Shown here in pieces: positions 36,526-45,681 of a DNA stretch of 64,000 nt. The stretch covers positions 1,240,001 through 1,304,000 of the forward strand of contig NZ_HG917868.1 in NCBI RefSeq assembly GCF_000577895.1, read 5' to 3'. The translations under genes were made by a program, and so were the position numbers. This DNA comes from Clostridium bornimense (GTDB lineage Bacteria; Bacillota; Clostridia; Clostridiales; Clostridiaceae). Position 1 is the stretch's first letter. Every line of letters starts with the position of its first letter. The notes beneath the pieces were generated by a model. The model was not told the origin of the DNA. It saw nothing but the letters and a program-made list of their open reading frames with translations, and made no database searches.

Positions 36526-36554
36526 TTGAAAAATGTTGAAAAAATACATAAAAT
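36526..36554 (+). promoter_or_regulatory. Candidate sigma-A promoter for the PP2C-EssC unit
   Basis: TTGAAA (36526-36531) and TAAAAT (36549-36554) are spaced by 17 bp, 75 nt upstream of the phosphatase start and just after the terminator at 36439-36493. Confidence 0.5.
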
Positions 36555-36629
36555 ATATTTATAAGAATTAAATTATAAAAATGGATATTAAAGAAAATTT
36601 TATATATAAAAGGGACTAAGGAGTATATA

Positions 36630-37430
36630 ATGAAGAAATATAAAATAGCTACTAGGGCTATTTCAGATGTAGGAGTAATAAAAAAAGTAAATGAAGATAG
36701 TATTATTACAAAGCTAGCAATAGGACCTAAAGGAAATCATGGAATTTTTGCAATTTTTGATGGATTAGGAGGATTAAAAAGAGGAGATAAAGCTAGTGGA
36801 ATATGTAAAAGTACATTTGAAGAGTGGTGGAACAAGCAAATGAAGTTATTACCATCGCTGACTGATAAGGAAATAATTAATTCTATTAATGAAATATTAT
36901 ACGATTGCAATAATAAGGTATCTATGTATGGAGAAGAAAATGACATAAGTTTAGGATCTACTGCATCAATCTTATTAATAGTAAAAGGAAAATATTACAT
37001 AGCTCATGTTGGAGATTCAAGGATTTATAAGTTTGAAAAGGAATTAGAGCAATTAACGGAGGATCATTCTTTGGTTGCTTTAAAAGTAAAAAATGGAGAA
37101 ATGACTTTAGAGGAATCAAGGGTTAGTAAAGAAAAAAATATTTTGTTGCAATGTATAGGAATAAGAGAAGAAATAGAAATATATAACAAAATAGGTTCAA
37201 TAAAAGATGGAGATAAGTTTATATTATGTAGTGATGGATTTAGTAATAGATTAGAAGATACTGAAATTTGTAATATATTTAATGATACTAATAAAGAAGA
37301 AAGGTTAAAAGAAACTATAGACATCGTTAAGAGCAGAGGGGAAAGAGATAACATATCTGCGATAATCTTAGATATAGAGAAAGATATAAATGGTGTAATA
37401 GGAAGAATTATTAAATTTATAAAAAGGTAA
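36630..37430 (+). CDS. PP2C family Ser/Thr protein phosphatase
   Basis: This 266-residue metal-dependent phosphatase presumably reverses the phosphorylation made by the kinase at 27 kb. PP2C motifs are in order: DVGVIKKVNEDS, FAIFDGLGG (metal Asp), GSTASILLI, IAHVGDSRIYKF, LTEDHSLV, LCSDGFSNRLED and ERDNISAIILD. All the conserved metal-binding Asp positions are visible. It is soluble, with no membrane segment. The start has AAGGAG 8 nt upstream. It is the first gene of the second transcription unit of the locus, followed 11 nt later by an FHA protein. Confidence 0.92.
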   Translation: MKKYKIATRAISDVGVIKKVNEDSIITKLAIGPKGNHGIFAIFDGLGGLKRGDKASGICKSTFEEWWNKQMKLLPSLTDKEIINSINEILYDCNNKVSMYGEENDISLGSTASILLIVKGKYYIAHVGDSRIYKFEKELEQLTEDHSLVALKVKNGEMTLEESRVSKEKNILLQCIGIREEIEIYNKIGSIKDGDKFILCSDGFSNRLEDTEICNIFNDTNKEERLKETIDIVKSRGERDNISAIILDIEKDINGVIGRIIKFIKR

Positions 37431-37441
37431 GGGGTTAAAAG

Positions 37442-38740
37442 ATGGATAGTCAGTTAATTGATATAGAGAAATATATCGAAAAGGATGGTAATAAGGGTTT
37501 TTTCGTAGCACTAATTGGGCCAACATACAAATTAGTAAGTTATGAAGTAAAAATGATAGAAAACAATTCATCCAATAGTTCATTAATAATGAGTATAAGT
37601 CAATTTAATGAAAAAATAAAATTACGTTATGATATAGGAAATAAAATATCATTAGAGAGTTATTTAAAAGGCAAAAATATTACTAAAAGTGAATTTATCT
37701 TGATAGCGAAAAATATGGTAAAAGTTCTGAATAGCTATGAGGAGTTGATATTAGAAAATGGTATAGAATTTCTTGATTTAGAAGACATATATATAGATAT
37801 TGATACCAAAGAAATAGTGATTATATATATACCAATAAACTATACAGGTGAAAAGGAAATTGTAGAAGATAGATTAAAAGAAATTATTAAATCTTTATAT
37901 GTTGAGTATGTTGATGTTGATTTTGAAGATTATACAGGTAAGTGTGATAAATTAATACAATTAGTAAGAGATAAGGATTCCACAATAAGTGATTTATATA
38001 ATTTATTATCAGATAAGGTAGAAGAAAAGGATTTAAGCAAAATTAGCAATGCAAAAACAATTACAAATTTAGCAGTTAGAGAAAAAATGAATACTTTATA
38101 TAATAAAGAGTCTGATAGTAATGCATTAACAGAAAAATTGGAAGAAGATATTGGGGCTATAGAAAATATAAAAAAAGATAAAAAAGTCAATTTTAAAAAT
38201 ATAATAGCAGCTCAAATAATTATAGGTTTAGTTATTTCGTTAATGTACATAACAGGTTTGTTAGATAAGCCATATATAAAACTATTTATTTATATCTTAA
38301 TACTTTTGTATATGTTAATTATAATAACTTCATTTGGAGTAAAGAAAGATACTAAGGAAGTAAAGGAGAAAAATGAAATTAAAGAAGTAGATATAAGTAA
38401 TGATACTATCTTATTAAGTAGTAACTTATCAGAAGAATTTAAGTGTGGATATATAACATTAAATCAGGGTGGAATTAGTGAAAGAGTGGTAGTAAATAAG
38501 GCAAGTTTTAAGATTGGACGAATGATAGGTGAAGTTGACTTAATTACAGAAAGTAAAGCTATAGGAAAAATTCATTGTGAAATAATAAAAGATGATGAAA
38601 AGTATTACTTAGTTGATTTGAATTCTAAAAATGGGACTTATTTAAATGGAGCAAGATTAAAGAGTAATAATAGATACCTTTTAAATGACGGAGATAGCAT
38701 AAGACTAGCTAATGTTGATGGTAAATTTGAAATAAAATAG
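37442..38740 (+). CDS. DUF6382-like / FHA domain membrane protein, possible EssB-equivalent
   Basis: This 432-residue protein has a ~240-residue N-terminal cytoplasmic domain containing LIAKNMVKVLNSYEELIL and LDLEDIYIDIDTKEIVIIYI. This pattern is known from DUF6382 proteins and is reminiscent of the pseudokinase domain of EssB/YukC. Two membrane segments follow (about 253-297). The C-terminal FHA domain (about 355-430) has FKIGRMIGEVDL, IGKIHCEI, DLNSKNGTYLNGARL and LNDGDSIRLA. FHA domains bind phosphothreonine, so the kinase and phosphatase of the locus could control this protein. That it replaces EssB is inference. Confidence 0.75.
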   Translation: MDSQLIDIEKYIEKDGNKGFFVALIGPTYKLVSYEVKMIENNSSNSSLIMSISQFNEKIKLRYDIGNKISLESYLKGKNITKSEFILIAKNMVKVLNSYEELILENGIEFLDLEDIYIDIDTKEIVIIYIPINYTGEKEIVEDRLKEIIKSLYVEYVDVDFEDYTGKCDKLIQLVRDKDSTISDLYNLLSDKVEEKDLSKISNAKTITNLAVREKMNTLYNKESDSNALTEKLEEDIGAIENIKKDKKVNFKNIIAAQIIIGLVISLMYITGLLDKPYIKLFIYILILLYMLIIITSFGVKKDTKEVKEKNEIKEVDISNDTILLSSNLSEEFKCGYITLNQGGISERVVVNKASFKIGRMIGEVDLITESKAIGKIHCEIIKDDEKYYLVDLNSKNGTYLNGARLKSNNRYLLNDGDSIRLANVDGKFEIK

Positions 38741-38744
38741 GAGG

Positions 38745-39845
38745 ATGGTACATAAATTATGTACTGATGTATATATGTATGTTTATAGTTTAGTTGTAGT
38801 TGATGAAGATGAAGATTTTATCAACAGTTTTGAAAGATATATTCATAAGAAGAGAGAAGAATATAAAATTATGTGTTTTACAACAAAAGAGTTTTTTACT
38901 ACTTATGCTCCAAAGGATGCTGATATTCTTATTATTTCTTCAAAGCTTTATTTTCAAGAGATAAAAGATTATCAATTTAAGAACATAATTATATTACAAG
39001 ATGATGAAGAAGAAAGATCATATAACTTACCAGTAGTAAAAAAATTTCAACCGATAACTTTAATTTTAAGAGATATAAAAATAATTTGTAGTGAGAAAAA
39101 AATTAGTGGAATAAATAAAAATAATATAGAACGAAGTAAGATTATAACCTTTTATTCACCTATAGGAGGAAGCGGAACAACAACTATATCATTAGGAACA
39201 GCAGTAGTTCTTTCAAGAGTAAATTATAAAGTATTATATTTGAATCTTGAAGATATACAATCTACAAAGGCTTTTTTTCAATGTGAAAACTCAAGAAAGA
39301 ATATAGCATATTTATCTTGCTATGCAAAAGAAGATTTTTTGAAGTTTAGAGAAAGGTTATCTTTGATTGTTAGAAGAGATGAGATTACTGGTATAGATTA
39401 TTTTTTACCATTTGAGAACATTTTAGATATGGAAACAGTAGTAAATAATATAGATGATTTGTTGAAAAAAATAAAAGAAATAAATCTATATGATTATATA
39501 ATTGTTGATTTAGGATTAAACACTATGACAGCGTGTACATCGGTATTTAATAACTCAGACAATATTTTTCTTATACTTCTTCAGAATATGATAGGAAAAA
39601 TTAAAGGAGATATTGTTTTGAGACAAATGGAACAGAAGGATAGGATGAAACTTCTTATTAATAAGTTTGAAGAGGGAATGAGTAATTATGCTATTGATTT
39701 AGTTAAAGAATATTCAATACCTTTAGTTAGTAGAATACCTATAATTAAAGAGATTTCAGAAAGTAGCAGTATTAATCATTGGGTAAAGAATAATGAATTT
39801 AATAATAATATAAAACAAGTAATATTTAAAAATATAATTGAATAG
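38745..39845 (+). CDS. CpaE/TadZ-like MinD-type protein with degenerate P-loop
   Basis: This is a 366-residue cytoplasmic protein. Residues ~10-125 resemble an atypical receiver domain (YSLVVVDEDEDFINSFERYI). From ~residue 130 a MinD/ParA fold starts with ITFYSPIGGSGTTTISLGTA. The deviant Walker A of the family would read KGGxGKT, but both lysines are missing (Ile and Thr), so ATP hydrolysis is doubtful. The Walker B-like strand is YDYIIVDLGLN. TadZ proteins with such P-loops act as localisation factors. ATG 38745 directly abuts AGGAGG, an impossible spacing; ATG 38775 is a plausible real start, removing ten residues. It precedes the yukD gene. Confidence 0.75.
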   Translation: MVHKLCTDVYMYVYSLVVVDEDEDFINSFERYIHKKREEYKIMCFTTKEFFTTYAPKDADILIISSKLYFQEIKDYQFKNIIILQDDEEERSYNLPVVKKFQPITLILRDIKIICSEKKISGINKNNIERSKIITFYSPIGGSGTTTISLGTAVVLSRVNYKVLYLNLEDIQSTKAFFQCENSRKNIAYLSCYAKEDFLKFRERLSLIVRRDEITGIDYFLPFENILDMETVVNNIDDLLKKIKEINLYDYIIVDLGLNTMTACTSVFNNSDNIFLILLQNMIGKIKGDIVLRQMEQKDRMKLLINKFEEGMSNYAIDLVKEYSIPLVSRIPIIKEISESSSINHWVKNNEFNNNIKQVIFKNIIE

Positions 39846-39853
39846 GAGAATTT

Positions 39854-40099
39854 ATGGAAAGGGCTATAGTGACAATATCAATAGAAAACTTAAAAGATAA
39901 ATTTGAATTAGAGATACCTGTGGATATTACAGTGAAGGAAATCTGTAGTGCTTTAAATAAAGCATTGCATCTTGAAGAAAAGGGAATAGAAATTTCAGGA
40001 TATTATATAAAGACTAAAAATCCTACTTGCTTTTTAAAAGGAAAAGATGTGTTACAAAATTTCAATATTTCTCATGGAAGCGAGATAATATTAATATAG
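39854..40099 (+). CDS. YukD/EsaB-like ubiquitin-fold protein
   Basis: This 81-residue protein has the beta-grasp pattern of YukD/EsaB: an N-terminal strand MERAIVTISIENL, then FELEIPVDITVKEICSALNK, and a final strand HGSEIILI. EsaB/YukD is a small cytoplasmic component of Firmicute type VII systems that affects substrate output. No Gly-Gly tail is present, as expected for this group. The start has AGGAG 6 nt upstream, and the gene lies 12 nt before essC, the usual neighbourhood. Confidence 0.87.
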   Translation: MERAIVTISIENLKDKFELEIPVDITVKEICSALNKALHLEEKGIEISGYYIKTKNPTCFLKGKDVLQNFNISHGSEIILI

Positions 40100-40111
40100 G
40101 AGGATATAATA

Positions 40112-43100
40112 GTGGTAAATTCAAATTTTACAAATATCTTGATAATCAGAAATAAAAACTTTTATAGAGAAGTAGATTTAAATTTGCTACATGAAGAACA
40201 CATTAAAATAGGAAACACTGATGAATGTAGTATAAAAGTTAAGTTACCATTTAGAGAATCAATAACAATTCAGTTAAATAAAGTTAATAAATCATGGCAA
40301 GTAGAAGAATTAGAAAATGCACATCTTACTTTTAATGGTATACATGGTGCATCCAAGATATTAAATAATGGTGACCAAATTATTATAAAAGATAAAATAA
40401 ATAAAATTGAATTGTTTAGGATGAATCTTTTTATAGATTTTTTAGTTAGCGATGAAAATTATGATAAAGTGATACCGATGAATAATATTGAAGAAATAAG
40501 AGTAGGTAGCGATGCTGATAATGAAATTATTATAAGTGATACTTTTGTTGATAAGGCTCATTGTAAAATAGCATTAGATAGTAGTCATAATTTCTATATA
40601 ACAGATTTAAATTCAAGGTTTGGCGTTTTTATAAATGGAAAAAAGGTTGAAGGACGTACTTATTTATGTGAGAATGACTTTATTATAATATGTGGTTATA
40701 AGTTTTTATTTAAAAATAGTTGTTTATGTATATCTAAGAATAATGAAAATATAGAAATTAGGGGATTGAATATATACATAAAGGATATAAAAGACTCATT
40801 ACTTAAATATCCTTGTTTACAAAGAAGTCCAAGAATTATAGAACGATTACCTCAGGATGATATTGAAGTTTGTGAACCACCAGAAAAACCATCAAAGCCT
40901 TCAAATATGATAATAACCTCGGTTATTCCATTAATAGGTAGTGTTTTTATGTTTCTGATATTAAATGGACAAGGAGTTAAATATAGGGTATATTCCATGG
41001 GAATTATGGGTATATCGGCAGTGGTATCGTTAATTGTTTATTTTATACAAAATAATGAATACAAGAAAAATTGTATGATGAGAGAAATGAAATATAATGA
41101 ATATCTTGAAAAATGTAATACAGATATATCGATACTTAAAAGTGAACAAATAAGAATTACTAATAATATGAATCCTGGAGAAAGTCTTTGTATAGAGAGA
41201 GTCAATGAATTTGCAAGAGAGTTATGGGAGAGGATAAAAAGCGATCCTGACTATTTAAAAATATCACTTGGAAAAGGAAAGGTACCAATTTCATTTTCTA
41301 TAAATGGACCGAAAGATATGGATAATTTTGATGAGGATCAGTTAAGAAAAAAAGCAAATAATTTAGTTAGGAATAATACTTTTGTAGATCCTTGTAATAT
41401 TACTATAGATTTGAAAGAGGATGCTCCTATTGGAGTAATAGGAAAAAGAGAGTATACTACAAGTTTTTTAACATCTTTACTTATAAAATTAACAGCACAA
41501 TACAGTTATGAGGATATAAAGATAGCATTTATTTTTCCAGTAGATGAGTTAAATAAGTGGAATTGGCTAAGGTGGTTGCCTCATGTTTGGGATGATAAAA
41601 GAGATGTAAGATTTTTAGCTTATGATAAAAATAGCACTCACAGAGTTTTAAATAGTATTTATTCTTTAATTAAAGATAAAAATAGTGCTCATTATGTTAT
41701 ATTTTTTACAGATCCATCACTAATTGAAAATGAGCCTATAATGCCTCTAATAGAGAGTAATAATTCCATTGGTGTATCAGGAATTTTTTTATATGATTAT
41801 ATAGAATTAATTCCTAAGGAGTGTAAATATATCATTGAAGTTAATACTCCTAATGAAGGCGTATTAAGAAATGTTAAAGATGATGCTCAGAAGATAAAAT
41901 TTACCCATGAAAATATAGAAGAATATGATATGGAGGAGTATGCTAAGCATCTTGCACCGGTATATGTAAAAAATAGCTTTAATCACAATTTATTACCAAG
42001 TAATTATACATTATTTGATTTGTACAATATTAATAATGTAAATGAGTTAAATATAGATAGATTATGGAATGAAAATAAAATATATGAGTCTATGGCTGTA
42101 CCACTTGGAATAAACGCTAGTGGAGAAATTATAAATTTAGATATACATGAAAAATCTCATGGCCCACATGGGTTAGTTGCCGGTACAACTGGTTCAGGGA
42201 AAAGTGAAATGTTACAAACTTTTCTATTGTCAATGGCTATTAATTTTCATCCTCATGATGTCACTTTCATTATTATTGATTATAAAGGTGGAGGAATGGC
42301 TAATCAGCTTAAAGATTTACCACATCTTGTAGGTACAATTACTAATTTAGATGGCAATAAAATAGCGAGATCATTAATTTCTATAAAAAGTGAACTAAAA
42401 AAGAGACAACGTCTTTTTGATAAATTTGACGTTAATCATATAAATTCATATATGAAGTTATATAAAGCTGGTATTGCAAAAGAACCAATGCCTCATTTAG
42501 TTATAGTAGCTGATGAATTTGCAGAATTAAAACATGATCAACCAGATTTTATGAATGAATTGGTTACTACAGCGAGAATTGGAAGAAGTTTGGGTGTTCA
42601 CTTGATTTTGGCAACTCAAAAACCAGCTGGAGTAGTAGATAATCAAATATGGTCAAATTCTAAATTTAAATTGTGTTTAAAAGTACAAGATGCTAGCGAT
42701 AGTAATGAAATAATTAAATCACCATTAGCAGCAAATATAGTGGAATCTGGAAGATGCTATTTTCAAGTTGGAAATAATGAGGTGTTTGAATTATTTCAAT
42801 CAGCTTGGAGTGGAGCTAAGAAGTATGAGGATAACGATTTAAATAAAAAAGAAATAGATATATACGAGATTGGTATAGATGGAACGAGAAAAAGTTTATA
42901 TTCAACAAATGAAGAAAACGAAAATAAGTTTAGTAAAACTCAACTAGAGATAATAGTTGAAGAAATAAAGAAAGTTTGTTCAAAAAGAAATATAACAGAA
43001 ATACCATGTCCATGGATGCCACCATTACCTACAAGTATTACTTATGATGAATTAGAAAAGTTTGATAGAAGTATAAAAAGTAATATATCTGCAGTAATAG

Positions 43101-44638
43101 GAATAATTGATATGCCTAAAAGTCAAACGCAAAAGCCTTTGCTGTTGAAATTAGAAGAAGGTCATACAATATTTTTTGGAGCACCAACCACTGGTAAAAC
43201 AACATTATTACAAACTATCATTATTTCTCTTATTAAAAGATATTCACCAGAGGACATTAATATATACATTTTAGATTTTGGAACAATGGCTCTTAAGATA
43301 TTTGAAGACAGTAATATAGTTGGTGGGGTAGTAACTGCAAATAATGAAGAGATGATGAATAATTTTATAAAATTTATTAGAAAAGAAGTTAATAGAAGAA
43401 AAGAAATATTATCAGATATGGGGGTAAGTTCTTATGCTGCATATAAAGAAGCTGGATATAAGGATTTGCCTAATATAATTATAATTGTAGATAACTTCTC
43501 AGCTTGCCAAGAATTATATCCTAACAATGAAGATGACTTTATAGTTTTGTCTAGGGAAGGTGCAAACTTGGGAATAGTATTGCTTATAACAGCTACAAAT
43601 AGTAGTAGTATAAGATATAAGATGAGTGTTAATTTTAAAACAAGTTTCTCATTGAATTGTGTAGAGAAGTCTGAATATAGTAATATATTTGGAAGAATTC
43701 CAGAAATATTACCAGAGAGTTCAAAAGGAAGAGGTTTGTTTAAAGAAGATGAAATTTATGAATTTCAAGGAGCACTTCCTGTTAAAGGAGAAACGGAAAT
43801 AGAAAGAGTTTCTAATATGAAAAAAGTTATCGCTAATAGAAATATTAAATATCCAGTAAAATCTACTAAAATACCGTCAGTACCTAAAATACTAATGCTT
43901 AGTGATATTTATAATGATGCTAAATTTAAGAAAATTGATAGAGATGGAATAATTCCAATTGGAATTGATATAGAGGAAATTCAATTATCATTTGTAGATA
44001 TTTTTCAAAATGCTACACTACCTATTATAGGAAAGAATGGTATGGGAAAAAGAAATATAATGAAAGTAATTATGGATGTATTAAGTAGAAGAGATAATAT
44101 ATCTATGATAGTTTTAAACTCATCAGGATATGGTCTTGCAGGAATTAACAGATTCAATAATACATCTAAAGTTATAAAAAATGAAGAGGAAATAATAGAT
44201 TTATTTTTTGATATTGATGAAGAATTAAATAGGAGAAGAAGTAGTTTAAATGATTTTATAAAAGAAAATTCGAAAGAAACACCAATATTTAAAAACATAG
44301 TTATTTTTATTGATGATTTTGAAGAATTTATTAAAATAACAGAAAAAAATATAGAAATAAAAAATATAATTAATAGGATTGTTACAAAAGATTATGTATT
44401 AGGTATTAATATAGTATTTGCTTGTGATGAAAATACTATTAGTCAGCATAGTTATAATCTTGACTATATTTCAAATATACGAAAAAATAATTTTGGAATT
44501 TACTTAGATAAGTTAGAGAATAGAAGATTTTTTGATGTTAAATTAAAATTTGGATACAATGAAAAATATTTATCTAAAGGAGAAGGATATATTATATCTA
44601 ATGGATCCTATAGTAGAGTTAAATTTGCAAAATTATAA
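40112..44638 (+). CDS. essC: Type VII secretion ATPase EssC (FtsK/SpoIIIE family)
   Basis: This 1508-residue motor and channel of the secretion system has tandem N-terminal FHA-like domains. The second is clear at ~120-205 with IRVGSDADNEIII, DKAHCKIA and DLNSRFGVFING. Two membrane helices lie at ~268-312. Three FtsK-type ATPase domains follow. D1 has Walker A GTTGSGKSEML (~residue 690), the DYKGGGMANQL motif and Walker B LVIVADEFAEL. D2 has GAPTTGKTTLL (~1023) with VDNFS in place of a DE Walker B. D3 has a degenerate GKNGMGKRNIM (~1305) and FIDDFEEF. The start is GTG after TAGGAGGATATAATA. Its neighbours YukD and WXG100 confirm the assignment. Confidence 0.95.
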   Translation: MVNSNFTNILIIRNKNFYREVDLNLLHEEHIKIGNTDECSIKVKLPFRESITIQLNKVNKSWQVEELENAHLTFNGIHGASKILNNGDQIIIKDKINKIELFRMNLFIDFLVSDENYDKVIPMNNIEEIRVGSDADNEIIISDTFVDKAHCKIALDSSHNFYITDLNSRFGVFINGKKVEGRTYLCENDFIIICGYKFLFKNSCLCISKNNENIEIRGLNIYIKDIKDSLLKYPCLQRSPRIIERLPQDDIEVCEPPEKPSKPSNMIITSVIPLIGSVFMFLILNGQGVKYRVYSMGIMGISAVVSLIVYFIQNNEYKKNCMMREMKYNEYLEKCNTDISILKSEQIRITNNMNPGESLCIERVNEFARELWERIKSDPDYLKISLGKGKVPISFSINGPKDMDNFDEDQLRKKANNLVRNNTFVDPCNITIDLKEDAPIGVIGKREYTTSFLTSLLIKLTAQYSYEDIKIAFIFPVDELNKWNWLRWLPHVWDDKRDVRFLAYDKNSTHRVLNSIYSLIKDKNSAHYVIFFTDPSLIENEPIMPLIESNNSIGVSGIFLYDYIELIPKECKYIIEVNTPNEGVLRNVKDDAQKIKFTHENIEEYDMEEYAKHLAPVYVKNSFNHNLLPSNYTLFDLYNINNVNELNIDRLWNENKIYESMAVPLGINASGEIINLDIHEKSHGPHGLVAGTTGSGKSEMLQTFLLSMAINFHPHDVTFIIIDYKGGGMANQLKDLPHLVGTITNLDGNKIARSLISIKSELKKRQRLFDKFDVNHINSYMKLYKAGIAKEPMPHLVIVADEFAELKHDQPDFMNELVTTARIGRSLGVHLILATQKPAGVVDNQIWSNSKFKLCLKVQDASDSNEIIKSPLAANIVESGRCYFQVGNNEVFELFQSAWSGAKKYEDNDLNKKEIDIYEIGIDGTRKSLYSTNEENENKFSKTQLEIIVEEIKKVCSKRNITEIPCPWMPPLPTSITYDELEKFDRSIKSNISAVIGIIDMPKSQTQKPLLLKLEEGHTIFFGAPTTGKTTLLQTIIISLIKRYSPEDINIYILDFGTMALKIFEDSNIVGGVVTANNEEMMNNFIKFIRKEVNRRKEILSDMGVSSYAAYKEAGYKDLPNIIIIVDNFSACQELYPNNEDDFIVLSREGANLGIVLLITATNSSSIRYKMSVNFKTSFSLNCVEKSEYSNIFGRIPEILPESSKGRGLFKEDEIYEFQGALPVKGETEIERVSNMKKVIANRNIKYPVKSTKIPSVPKILMLSDIYNDAKFKKIDRDGIIPIGIDIEEIQLSFVDIFQNATLPIIGKNGMGKRNIMKVIMDVLSRRDNISMIVLNSSGYGLAGINRFNNTSKVIKNEEEIIDLFFDIDEELNRRRSSLNDFIKENSKETPIFKNIVIFIDDFEEFIKITEKNIEIKNIINRIVTKDYVLGINIVFACDENTISQHSYNLDYISNIRKNNFGIYLDKLENRRFFDVKLKFGYNEKYLSKGEGYIISNGSYSRVKFAKL

Positions 44639-44653
44639 TAGGAGGATGATTAG

Positions 44654-44941
44654 ATGTCAGTTATTAAAGTTACACCGGAGGAATTAGAAAGATGCGCCAA
44701 TGCTTTTAAGAATGCTGGAGATACTACAGATAGTGTAATAAATGATCTTGATGTACAAATAGATATGCTTTTAAGTTCTTGGGAAGGTGGTTCTAGAAAT
44801 TCTTTTTTACTTCAATATGAGGAACTAAGACCACAGATTAAGAAATTTGTGGAGTTAACACATTCTATAGAATATAAGCTAAGGAATGTATCAGAGATGA
44901 TGCAAGATACTGATGAAAAAATGGCAAACAGATTTAGATAG
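44654..44941 (+). CDS. WXG100 family protein (EsxA-like), third copy
   Basis: This 95-residue WXG100 protein has the turn SSWEGGSRNSFLLQY near residue 41. An N-terminal helix is PEELERCANAFKNAGDT and the C-terminal helix is EYKLRNVSEMMQDTDEKMAN. It is the copy closest to classical EsxA and lies 15 nt after essC, so it is probably the core secreted or gating protein for EssC. AGGAGG lies 7 nt before the ATG. The downstream gene has its own GAGGAGG. Confidence 0.93.
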   Translation: MSVIKVTPEELERCANAFKNAGDTTDSVINDLDVQIDMLLSSWEGGSRNSFLLQYEELRPQIKKFVELTHSIEYKLRNVSEMMQDTDEKMANRFR

Positions 44942-45022
44942 AGAATGTATACACATAAATATTAGCTTTTAGGAAAAAATAAAGATGTTAAGAACTGTTA
45001 TATATAAAGAGGAGGAAATAAC

Positions 45023-45631
45023 GTGAAAAGAAATTCTTTAAAAGCTAAGATTTTAACAGGTATAGTTACTAGTTTTGTATTTATATCATCATCTTCTATT
45101 GCTTTTGCTGAAGAAATGAATAAAGAAAAATCTATGTCAGTTACTGAAAATTCCAATGAAATTGTTCAAAAGGATAATACAAGACATCATTGTAATGATG
45201 ATAAAGAAAAACATAAAGATAATATGAAATATTCTCTAGAAAGTGCTATGAAGGATAAAATAATAACAGCAGAAGAATATGATAAGATTATGAAGCATAT
45301 TAGTGATAAATGTGACAAAAAACTGGAGATAAATAAAAATAAAGATATATATGATGATTTAGTTGACAATAAGATTTTAAGTAAAGATAAAGCAAAAGAT
45401 TTAAAGAAATATATTGGGAAAAATATGAAATTAAAAATAGACTCAACATTGGATCAGTTAATCAAAGATGGAATTATAAATAAAAAAGAGGCAAAAGAAG
45501 TTAAAAAAGCTATAAAAGAAAGAAAGCCATTAGAAGAATTGATTCAAAAAGGAATTATAACACAAGAACAGTATGATAAAATAATAGCAAAATTACATAA
45601 TCATTCTGAAAAATGTAGTTGTAATGAGTAA
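45023..45631 (+). CDS. Secreted His/Cys-containing repeat protein, unknown function
   Basis: This 202-residue protein has a clear Sec signal peptide (basic KRNSLKAK, apolar GIVTSFVFISSSSIAFA, cleavage probably before EE). The mature part is highly charged and helical. Repeated units resemble DUF2680-like proteins: the pattern DxxLxxGxIxxEEYDKI or KDGIINKKEAKEVKK occurs four to five times. His/Cys clusters HHCNDDKEKH and HNHSEKCSC lie at either end and could bind metal. The start is GTG after GAGGAGGAAATAAC. It follows the WXG100 gene without a visible terminator, but the Sec signal means it may be only a neighbour of the secretion locus. Confidence 0.7.
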   Translation: MKRNSLKAKILTGIVTSFVFISSSSIAFAEEMNKEKSMSVTENSNEIVQKDNTRHHCNDDKEKHKDNMKYSLESAMKDKIITAEEYDKIMKHISDKCDKKLEINKNKDIYDDLVDNKILSKDKAKDLKKYIGKNMKLKIDSTLDQLIKDGIINKKEAKEVKKAIKERKPLEELIQKGIITQEQYDKIIAKLHNHSEKCSCNE

Positions 45632-45641
45632 AAGAGTAAGT

Positions 45642-45681
45642 AAAATAGCTATGTCAATTAATATAATGACATAGCTATTTT
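45642..45681 (+). terminator. Intrinsic terminator after the secreted protein gene
   Basis: The stem AAAATAGCTATGTCA / TGACATAGCTATTTT has a 10-nt loop and a T-rich tail. It separates the secretion locus from the cobalamin genes. Confidence 0.9.
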
